Source: Haliotis asinina
Lineage: Eukaryota > Mollusca > Gastropoda > Lepetellida > Haliotidae
Length of the DNA stretch: 64,000 nucleotides
Direction of reading: 5' to 3'
Assembly (NCBI RefSeq): GCF_037392515.1
Contig: NC_090291.1
Span: forward strand, 41,843,001 to 41,907,000
The notes beneath the pieces are model-generated. The model searched no databases. It worked only from the letters and a program-made list of their open reading frames with translations, and had not been told where the DNA came from. Positions 11,665-23,600 of this stretch are shown here, piece by piece (positions within the stretch are counted from its first letter, which is position 1; every line of letters begins with the position of its first letter). The position numbers and the translations under genes are program-made.

Positions 11665-14600
11665 GTAAGTTGCTCACGTGCATGCAGCTCATGCAATCAC
11701 GCAGACACACGTAAGCTCGGGACTAAATGGGACTTCAAACTTAGTGGCGACTATCATTTTTGCGTTAGGGCCACACCAAAATACCATGACAATCCTTTGA
11801 GAATTTACTTGCTTGCGGCCCGGGCGGCTTTGCATTGCTCTAGTATAGTGGTCTCATCATTATTCCCGGACAAAATTTGCCTCTGTTGTTTGCAAGAATC
11901 TGAAATGAATTGGGAAGTCTGGTTTTAAATCAACACGACCAGAATAAGTGAAAAGGTTTCTTAAAGGATCAAGGATATCGTGGTTATTCCTTCTTGCCGA
12001 TTTTTGCCCTAATTTTGTTTAAATCTCAAGGCAGTAAACCCACATTGATATCTGGCTAGTGATGAGGGATAAGCCCGGAGGCATGTAGACAAATCTAACT
12101 GTCAGTTTGAAAGTAGACCATCTGTTCAAACAGCCAGAGTTGTTTGCCATGCATTGAATAAAATCTACGTATCATGGAAGAAATGCAATGTCAGACAAGT
12201 TTTGACACTGATGTTGAGATCGACATCAAAGTAACTGTGATTGATGGTGATGACACGGACAGGAGAGATGGGGACTTGATGGTAAGTGGTCATGTGACAG
12301 TAGTCTTTGAAAACCTGCTTCATCTCATATTGATCCATTCTAATTATTTGCTGTAGAATTGTCACTGTGAGCAGCTTTTGTTAGTTTGTGAAGTTAGATT
12401 TTTTTACTTGCACAAGTTTGGAATTGGAATGCATATTGCGTCTATCAGTTATTGTACTTGTTAATAGAAATGTGAGATATTGATCACATTGATCTGTCCA
12501 TGGTGGTGAGATTCAGTCAAGGTATAATGTCGAATCCTAGATGTGGTTTGTTAAAGTGATGGTCTTATCTTTGTCTGATTGTCTTAATCCAATTAAACAA
12601 GATCCCAATTTGTTCATGTTACATGTTAGTATCACACTCATCCCAACCTGTCAAAAGTAACCTGTGAACATGGATATTTGTTTCCATTTCTTTGTGTTAA
12701 TATTTTTAAGAAACACCTTTGTATATGGTCAAACAACATTTCCATATCACAAGATGGCAAGTTATGGATAACTAGTGTATATGATTACATATGTATAAAC
12801 TCATGAAGATGTGGGCCTAGATTTCGAAGCTCTCTTAGTCTTAGTGCTAAGATAGTCATAAGTACTATACATTTATATTAATTACGACTATCTTAGCGTT
12901 AAGAAAATTTAGAAAATCTAGGCCCTTGGTTAGAATATTGGCCTTCAGTAACCCATGCTTGTTGTAAGAGGTGACTAACAGGATTGGATGGTCATACTCA
13001 CTGACTTGGTTCACACGTCATCGGTTCCCAGTCATGCATATTGATGCTCATGCTATACATCACTGGATTGTCTGGTCCAGACACTATTAATTACTGACTG
13101 CCACCATGTAGCTGGAATATTGCAGAGTGCAGCATCATGCGTAATTACATCCATAGAAATGTACAGGACATGGATGAAGGTTCATCTCATCACCTGTGTG
13201 AAAAGTAACACTGATCACTTTTGTCAGTCAGAAAATTATGAATTAATCTCATGTTCGACAGAAACTGATAGAGAGGACCAGGCAGCGGAGGGAAATGCTG
13301 AATCAAAAGCTTGGCAAGACACCTGACCCTGCTCCCAGAAAGCGCCGTACACCACTTGGAGAAGACACAACAGAAAACATCATAGAAGATCAACAGCAGA
13401 ATGATGGTAGGGAACCCCAAAGATAAAAATTACATATCTGTCATAAGTACAAGGGACTACTGTAAACATTGCTCATCAAGGTTTGTTGCTTGTCCTTAAG
13501 ACTTGCATTTTCATGAAGCAGAAATGTACATCCAATCCAAACAAGTATGTAGAATAATTACAGAAACAATTCATATGGTGTACCAAGTAGTTAAAGCATT
13601 CATTCATCACACCAATGACCTGGATTCGATTTCCAACGTGGGTACAATGTGTCAAGCAAATATTTTTTGTCCACTCTGTAATATTGATGGATTATATCTG
13701 AAGTAGCATAAAACGCACCTCATACACCCAGTGGACACATAACAATATTCTCTGTACCAAATTCTCAACAATAATGTAAAATATGTGATAAACACATAGT
13801 TCGTACAATCTTGAGAAAGTTTGGAATTTGGGCACTATGCCTTAATTTATTTTTTTTTAAATAGCCTGGAAAATCTATTTTTGCCATAAAAAGCCTGGAA
13901 AGAAATCTTTAAAGCCTTGAATTTCAAGTTAAAGCTTGATGAAGTAAAGGTTGTGACTGCTAAATAACGTCTAAAGTCTGGGTGTGGTTGTTTGTAATGC
14001 AGACTGCTTAAGCTGTTTTTCCAAGTTTGTTTTAAAAGTATGACGATACTTTCCTAGTATGTTCTTACATTGGTGTTCATGGTGTTTGGATGACTACAGA
14101 TCTTAGACCTTGTCTTAAACCTTGATGATGATAAGGTTTTGCATTATGCTGTTTTTTAATTTCGGAACATAATCACTGTATCTTCTACCGTACCCATCAC
14201 CATTTCATGGCTTGACATGACCTTCATATTGACCTTGGATTAGGATCATTAAGTTTTGTATACATTCAGCTTGTTCAGGCAGCGGGGAACAAACAGTTGC
14301 CCGACATCCCAGTCCAGTGATACAACAGTTATGACAGAGGACTCCAAATGTTTTTGCTAAGTTAATACCCTCCCTGAACATCATGGGAAAGTAATGTGTT
14401 ACTCCTGGACATGTTATTCAGAATCATTATTTTTCATTATTGCATTTGTGCTTTTGCCAGATTCCCCTAAACGTCAATGTCTACGCGAGAGTGAGAGAGA
14501 AGCAAAGGAGGATACCCCAGCCATCACTGGTGTGCGTTCACGACTCCAGCAGCTGTCTCACCAGAGAGAAGAATGGTCTGACACTGCTGGTACAGGTACA

Positions 14601-17600
14601 TTAAGATCCAAGTCTTAAAAACATCCCAGGCTGAAATGCTACTAAATACAAATATAGTATTCCCACTATATTACTACTATAATGTGTTGTCGGAAATAGA
14701 AGAAGAAAAACTGTTTTCAGCTGTTATATCCCTCAAATTTACACAGTTGCAAAATAACTCACTTCACCCTAACTATGCATTCAGTGGGTTGCATAAGAGT
14801 ATGTCCAGAAAAGCATGTTTACTCGTAAAATCAGGCAAAACCTTTACAAATACGACTAGCTGCTGAAAACAGTAGGTCAGACTATAGATTGCAATTAGGT
14901 CACTCTGCCTAGTATGACGACAGAAAATCGATTCACTGAAATGCATGTGCTGCTGGCTTGCACAAGGGGTCATGTGAGAGACTCACGCGATATAGCTGGA
15001 ATATTGCTGAGTTTGATGTTAAACAAAAACAAAACTAAGATTATGTCGGAGTTAACAGTCATAGGACGAGAGAATGGCACAGTAGTGTTGATTGTGGAAC
15101 GTTCTACTGATTATTGTGTTATCATGTATAGTTCGCAGGGCTCAAAAGTGGACCCATGAATTGCAGTGTATGTCAAAAACTAATAAGCATAACATTCTCA
15201 ATGAAACGCTGATCAAAACCAAAACATCATACCAACTCTGTGAGGTTTTTGCGGAATTTTGGTGTATTAGTAAAAAGTTGTTTAACAAACTGTCATTAAA
15301 ATATTGACAGTTCACTGTTTATTACAAGGGAGGGGTGCAGAGGAAAGGCACAGCCAGGTGTTCAATAAGCATGTGCACAAGTTCCTAGAAAGTTATGTAT
15401 ACATTAACCTGTGCTGTGCTGTCTCCATGCTTCCTCACACAACTGGCTGTCCCTTTCTCTGCACTTCTCCCTCGTAACAAATAGTAAACTGTGTCAATAT
15501 TTTTAATGATACTTTGTTAAAGAACTTTTAAATTTTAAGGAAAAATGTTCTGCAAGAACCTTACACTCACAGAGTTGCTATGATATTCTGATTATGATCA
15601 GTGTTTCACTGAGCATGTTATGTTTACTAGTTTTCGAGCTGGACTGCAATTCATCGGGCTGCTTTTGAGCCAAACAGATTGTAGCTCGGTGTTCATTCCA
15701 ACTAGTATAGTAGTAAACATGAGGCCTTAATTTTTGTTACTGCTAAGTATTTGAAACAGTCGTGTTTGTGCATCCCTCTAAGCCATTCCCATACCCTGAT
15801 GCTATTCATTCCTGCAGCAAGCCCGGTACCTGTTCCAAGGAAAAGTTTAAGCAACTGCCTGGACGATGAGAACACCCCTAGCCAGCAACCTCCGTCATCA
15901 CGTCGCGGTCGACTGGCTGCTCTGGCACAGAACATCAACAGCTGGGAGGATGATCTCAGTCAACCAAAGATACAGTATGTTCAAAGATTTATCATTATTG
16001 CCTGATTGTCTCACACATTTTCAAAAAAGTGTTTGATTGGCATTAGTTTGATAACTTGGTTCGGCGATGGGGTAGCCTAGTGGTTAAAGTGTTCGCTTGT
16101 CACGTCGGGTTCAATTCCCCACATGGGTACAATGTGTGAAGCCCTTTTTTGTGTCCCTTGTCGTGATATTGCTGGAATATTGCTAAAAACGGCGTAAAAC
16201 TGAACTCACTCACTGACTCATAACTTGTTGGAACATGACGCTCTTTCAGAGATGTCAACTGTCATTGTCCTCAACATATCAGTAGTCTGTGAAAAATAAT
16301 TTGTTCGTGAGAGAACATGACGAATTCAGACCTGAGGCTGCGAATTAGGGTTTATTTTGGCGGCTGATACACAAGAAATACATTGCTGACATGCTGACAC
16401 AATGATGTGCTTGGTTTGCGTTAAGTACACTCACATTCTCAGTCACAAAAATCACGTTTCGTTCCTTTGTTGTCAGCCAGCTGTTTTTCATTGTGATTCT
16501 CAAAAAGGGCACATGGCGGTCCAAGGGAGATAACCCTTTCTTAAATGATCATAGCATACCACCACACAAAAAAAGTCAACAAAAAGCTACATGTTTCTTC
16601 ACAACCCAGCAAAATCATTCACAAAATATCCAACATAATTTTCCTAAGCTTATCTATTGCTCCTTGGATATAACATTCAAAATAGCTACTGGCCTCCCTG
16701 CCAGGGTCAATGGAGCATGAAGTGGGCTAGCAACATGTTCACTTTTCAAACTTAATTCATTCACTGTTTGGGTACTAAATTCTGTAAAGGAGACATGGGT
16801 GTATGGGTTTTTCACTTGGGTCTTAGGCATTGATAGCCTTGTTGTGCAAGGTTTATTATATATCTTTGATACAGGTATCACATATTCATTGAGGCGGATA
16901 TGTCCTGTACTTTTGCAGAAAAGAGGAAGAGAAGAAACCAAGATGGCAGCCCCCAAGAGCACCATCAGTAGATAGAAGCAAGTCAAATGCCCCTCCATGT
17001 CCCCCTGCTGGGGTACAGAACTCCCCCAAGAAGTACCGTGCACCCCAGCCTCCCACCACTGTCCAGCCCGAGGTTGCCAAGGTATCCCCGGTGAAACAGC
17101 TTCACCAGGCCCCTGCCTCGCCAGTGAAGTCCAAGCTGACCTTCGGTAACCTGTCCGGAAGTAGTATATCCATACCGTCCCCATCAAGAACGGTTGAACA
17201 AAAACTGTCCTCACCTCTCACCCCACAAGTACGGGTCCCACCGAAACACGATGACAGGTGCCTCCCTGAACAGATCCCAGTTAATGTTCGAGGACTTAAT
17301 GAATCTGATGGGGAGAGGACTGACGAAGAACCGACAACTAAACCTGTATCAGAGAGGTTCAACTCCTGGACCAAGAAAACCTCTTGTGAGACACCAAAAG
17401 CCAGCAAGCCTGTAGACCCAACTCAGACACCTGTGTCAGCCAGAATGGCCAACTGGGAGAAGAAGGTAAATCAAACACCAGCTGCCACGCCCACAGTTAC
17501 AAAAGTTTTACACACACCTAGACAAATGTGCACCCCAGCCAAGCCCCAAAATGCAGCAGATAGTAAAGTCATGAACACCCCTCGACAGATTGGTACCCCA

Positions 17601-20600
17601 GCTCGGCCCCAGAATGCACCAGCTCGACCTGTAAGTACCCCATCAATGACAGCTGTTGTTAAGAGTTCCCAGTCGACGCCAAAGGCAGAGAGACCAGTGA
17701 GCATGGTGTCTGCAGGCTCTGATGACCCAACTTCCCGCTCTGTATCAGAAAGAATGGCTAAATGGCAGGAACAGACCAAACCTCCGCCTGTGGAAGAGGA
17801 GCCCACAGCATATTCTGTCAATGCTCGTATGTCAGCATGGGAACACATGTCATCATCGAACCAGGTTAGCTATATCAAGAAGGTGAAGCCAGGTGAACAA
17901 CCAGCATCTCCCCAGAGCTCTCCAAACAAACCCCCTCCCCCAGGAATAGCAACCAAGAAGGGCGTGACCCCCAGCAAGGTTGTAATGGATGCAATTAGTG
18001 AGCGTGCCCAGCAGATAATGGCCACGTCACCTACTAAGACATTGAAGTCCTGTCCACTGTCACCCAGCAGTGCCAGTGGGACGATGAAGAGTGTGCACCA
18101 ACGTCTGATGGAGCAGACGCACAACAGCAGCAAGAGCCAGGACATCATGGAGAAGCTGAGAACGGAACGGATGGCAGAGCTGCAGACCATACAGAACAGG
18201 TGGAAGAATGGCATACTGAAGGAAGATGGCCCGTCTGATCAACCAGTAAGTAGTAGGGATAAATGTTTACATTCTTACTTCACTAGTCCTTACTTTATCA
18301 TACGCGAACACCAGAAAGCTTGCAAATTTCTTCTTGTCCTTTTGATACCATTCCAAATGGACAATTTGCTTAGGATTATTGCACTAGGACTCACTATGAT
18401 GAAATATAGCACTTTAGATTTTGGCTACACATTCCATCAATACTTTGATGGTTGTTCTAATTAAGGTTGTGAATAAATATCATATTCAAGTAATATTCAA
18501 CTGTTTGCCCATTGTTAAGTTATTTTGTTGTTTTGTTTTATGTTGGGGGGTTCTTTCTTTCCTCACATATCTGCATGTTTAAGACTTTAACCAAGACTGG
18601 GTAATATTGTTACAGAATGATAATTACTGGTACCGATGTAGTATATCTAGATCATCATCGTGTGTAAATCTTGAACATTCAAATCTGTAGGCATCCCAGG
18701 CCTGCACTGGTGCCACCACTCCCTCAGTGACAAAAGAAGAGAAGAGAGAAGCTATCCGAGCTAAAGCGAGGGCTGGTGAGTTAAAGCTGCTGCATCTGTA
18801 TCTCTTTGTGAGGTGTTATGTCAGCATTTTAGAAGGCGGTAGTCAATAATGAGGCATACATCTTTTGGAAATTGGATGACCACTTGTGTTTGCATAGAGA
18901 GACATATTTTTGTTCTGTTGTTATTGTTAATCTGTTTTTTGTCTGATTTATGCATATATGCTTCTCATAATGTGGGTGTAGTCACTAATTTTAGCTTGAT
19001 AACAGTGTAACAATTTATGTTGAAACATAGCTATGTGCAAAAGTCCACAATCATGATATTACTGGAATATTGCTAAAGCAGCATAAAACCATATTCATTC
19101 ACTCTCTCAACCCATGAAGATGCAGGGTAGAATAGGTCTTCAGCAGCTCAAGCTTGCCACAAGATGTGACTATGTTTGTCGTAAGAGGCAACTAACGGGA
19201 TCAGGTGGTCAGGCTTGCTGACTTGGTTGACACATCATTGGTTCTGAAATGCGCTGATTGATGCTCATGCTGTTGATCCCTGGATTGTCTGGTCCAGACT
19301 CGTTTATTTTGCAGACAGTCGTCATATAACTGGAATATTGTTATATGACGACTGTCTGCAAAATAAACTCACTCTCTCCCTCACTCACTGTATGCAACAA
19401 AAACAGTTGACATTATTTAGTTGTTTGTGGAATATTGTTAAGATTAGAGGACTTTGCTTAGTGCTGTGTGAACAAAAACTGATATAACAAGAATCAATTT
19501 ATGACATGTACATATATATTTATGAAACATTCTTGCAGATAAAACATTGCTCTTTCACACTTTCCTTAGCTCACCTGTGTGTCTAGTATATCATTTCGAC
19601 TTGAGAAATAATCAGCCTGAGTAATACGAACTATTAATGACATCAGATATATGTGTAAAGTGTTGTGTTAACACCTTCACGTAATTCATGTTTTGTCCAC
19701 TTTTCAACATCGAGTTTTCTCACATCTACCTTACAGAGTTTGATGACAAGCTAGCTGCTATGGGGTTCGACATTTCAGATGATGGTCAGAATACGGCTTC
19801 CTTCAACTTCAAGAACGGTACCAACCAGCAATCATACAACCAGCATATTGCAGCCGAGAAACAGAATTTGGCTGGACAGCCCCCAGCTGGGTGTATCCCC
19901 CCTCCCCCACCACCACCACCTCCATCAGGGCCTGCACCCCCACCCAAGCCACCATCAAATCATGGCTCAGCTGCATCCAAGCCACCAGTCCCTCCAAGTT
20001 CAGGACAACAGCAACAAGTGAAGGGCACGAGCATCTACAGGATTATCTCCCAGAAAGGCAACCCACCTGCACCTCGTCCTTCACAGCAGCCTGCTGTGGG
20101 CAATGCTGTGCACAGACAGGCTTCCATCAACAGCCGGAAGGTGCAGTTTGATGACAGCTTTGACAGCACGGATGAGAGCGAATATGTGAGAACATCACAA
20201 GATGAGGACACTGAATCTCAGACAGATATTACAGCTCCAGAATCTGACTCAGAACCAGAGACAGAGGATGTATCGGAGTCTGAGATGGAGGAAGTTGTGA
20301 TGAGAAGAAAACCTGGTCTTCAGAACAGACCACGGCCTCCTGTGTATGAAGAGGATGATGTTAGCCTCAGTGCATTTGTGCCTGATTCTGTACGCAGACA
20401 GAGTGTTCTTCCTGCCGGGCCGGAGGATCACAGACAGAGCTTCACCAGCGAGACAAGCTTGGACAGTTTCGAGGAGCCCCATCATCCAGCACCCAAGAAC
20501 ACACACCGCAGCACCTCGAACCTGCGACAGATGGCTCAGGACAGTTCTAGCAGTCTGGCCAGTAGTGTAGAGAGCAATAGGGGCGATATTGATGACCTCC

Positions 20601-23600
20601 TGGACGAAGCTATGGACTCGGATGAAAGCGAGACTCCAGTTCCTGCACCAGTAAGTTACTATATATCCAACTTGATTGATCTTTCAGTATGACAATCATT
20701 GAGATAGATTTCCATAAATATGTTACCTTGGATAAACTTCTTCTCTCACATAATACCACCAAATGTTTTATTTTATTATTTTTATTTTTATTTTTTTTAA
20801 TCAGCAAATGAAATTAGAAAATGGAATAATCTGAGACCAAGAGATTGTTGCTTTGCTTTAACTTGCTAACAGAATCAGATACAAAGCATCTCATCATCCT
20901 GATAGGGTCAGAATGTTTATTGTGCAGTTTGTACTTGAGTAACAGATTCATTTTGTAGAGCTGGGGTATTGTTGAAGGTTGCATTGAACATCAAAGAAAA
21001 ATCAGATGTCTGAGGACAGATGTGGTCAGTATAACTATAATTCTTTCATTGACATGTCAAAGCCTGGTTATATTTGGGATATCATTAAAGATAGCTAGGT
21101 ATTATTTGACATCTTTCATGAAATTGTGGAATTAAAACATTATTCCACAATACCTCAGAAAATACAATTTGCTTTTCTTTTCGCCCCCTTCCGGTGGCCT
21201 TCTCTCCCCATACCAGTAGCCTGTTTAATAAATGACAATGTTTTTCAGCGGCGCCATCACCGCCAGACCAATGAGGAAACAGATAGAAGTCTTATATACA
21301 GTGTCAGTGCCTACAGGTCCAGCAGGTGAGACCATTTGTTTCCACAGTTTCTCCACTTTACTGCATAAATAGTGGGTTTGACATATACATTTTCTTGCTT
21401 GTCATTGCGTTTTGTGTACTAGTTTTCAAAGCCAAAACACCTTTAGTTTCAGAGAACTGTGGCACTGTTCTTTTGGCAGGCAAAGAATATTTACATTTTT
21501 GAGTTACCTGTTCACATGAAGGTTTCATTGATTTTGTTTTTCTTATACACACAACTACAGAATAACCTCAGGCAATATCCAGTGTAAGTCATGTTTGAAG
21601 TAATAGATGTGGCCTGAGTTCACGTAAGGAAATAGAACATACTTGCATATAGTTCAACCTGAAAATTGGCAAAATAAGTTGCACCTATGGCTCAGTATAA
21701 AATTATATATCGTAATGCTTGAGTTTCGGTAGTGATTTAGAACATCATTATAACATATTAACAAAGTTGTTCTTGGCCTTATCAAATCATTTTATCTGAC
21801 TCAATGACTGTGTTTATCTTCCATATGAAGTATTCTTCTCTCGATCAATTTTTTTCTTATTCATTCTTATGCTTGCTTCAAGCAGTGTAAAATCCAACTC
21901 ACTTAAATCATTTTAATCAGTGGTGAGATGGTTACTTCTGCAATTCTTAATGTGAACTGTGAAGTCCCAGAAGTTTACTAACATTGATCCAATTTTACCT
22001 ATATCCATAGGTGACACACAGTGCAGAAAAAAGGTGAACATGTTGTATACCTCATTTTGAGTTGAGCTCTCATATATTTCTTTTCAACAAATGTTTTTAT
22101 CTCCAGGCATCTTCAAGCTCCTCCACCAGCCAAGATGATAATTTCTCGTCACAGCAAGTACGTGGACAGTGATGTTCATGAGGAGGATGTGCCCATGCCT
22201 CATCATCCACCTCCCCAGGAACAGAGGAAGTCAGTGCAGGAGCGGATTCAGGTGGGTGATGTGTCATGGCTTTAGTTCTGTATAATACGAGTTGTGGGCC
22301 GTGTTGGAATGAGCTCCACATCCTCAGTTGCCACTCCTGAAGATAGAGGTCAGAATTGATCTTCATCAGGCCAGGCTTGTTGACAAGATTGGAATGCCAG
22401 GCTTGTTGACTTAATTTTACACATTATTGTATTGTTGTTGTATCCCAGATGCGTTTCGAACATTTACTTTGTGCATCGTCATAATTATGATACTGTTGAT
22501 ACACAAACCAAAGCAGCCTTCATACCAAACTCAGTTGTCTGAGTCAAAGACCTAACACAGTAATTCCAATATGTAGCTGCATGTCCTCACCAATGAAAAG
22601 AGTTGTAGAGATTCTGTATGAGAATAGAGGAGGAAGAGGAACACAATGGATCGGTTGGTCAGGCCTGGGTTAATTTGATGTCATCAACCCAAATAGTGTC
22701 ATTATTGCGTTTAAAAACAACCACGTTTAGTTTGGTCCAGGATGTTGAGATATTCCTGGAATATTGCTGGCTGCAAATACAACCTTCCAGCTTCCAAACA
22801 TACTAATAACATGCTAATATCTGCATGAGTACTATGACTGCATGTCCAGCAATGTGTCCCATTTAAAAACTGATCAATATTTGGTGATCGTATTTCAATT
22901 TTCAGATGCATTCTGCTCTGTTCTCAAAACAGGATAAGTGACTCAAAATTCAGAACCACACATGTATATTGCTTAGTTTACAAAGTCATGATAACGTATT
23001 TACACAGCATTGTCTCCCTTGTATTCAGGAGCTTCAAGAGCTGGTTCAGCAAGAGCAGAGTGTTATCATGCAGACGAGCAACGCCCTCAACCAGTGCTGC
23101 AGCAAGGACTCGTACTTCGCAGGCTCCCCGGAACAAGTGGAGTGTAACAGAGTCCTGCTTGTCGCATGTAGGTACATACAGTCCACTTGTCTTGTCAAAT
23201 AACACATCTCTTTGACAAGACATGGGTAGCTAGGCACTTCTCAAAATGTGTTTGCAGATTTTGTTTCCTTTTAAAAACATTTACTGTATTGTGTTGAATA
23301 TTACTATTGACTTGTTAAGAGTATAATCATACTGTGTCGTTGAATTAGGGGGTTTGTGGGGGTTCTACTTGGTCTTATTTAGCTGAAAACAGATAAAAGA
23401 TGCAATAATTACAGAAGTGGACACCACTGATCATATCCAGCTAGTCTACACCTGATATCAGATTTGGTTGTTTAAAATATCTTGTCAGTTTTGATTGTGG
23501 CTAATCCTGTACTCACAGTACAACATGTTCCAACTTTTTATTTTGCCTCCATGTTTATTTGAATGATACATTTGTGCTATCTGTGCATTGAACTGGCCGG

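Noticed and set aside
16067-16125. Possible tRNA gene in ANLN intron 4
   Set aside because: It is the head of SINE family B, found in more than ten other places in both orientations.
16654-17214. 186-codon minus-strand ORF opposite ANLN exon 5
   Set aside because: Shadow of the real exon; the plus strand matches anillin and spans the same bases.
18246-18464. Extension of ANLN exon 5 to the stop at 18464
   Set aside because: Homology ends at the strong GTAAGT at 18246, and exon 6 continues in phase; it could be a rare retained-intron end but there is no support.
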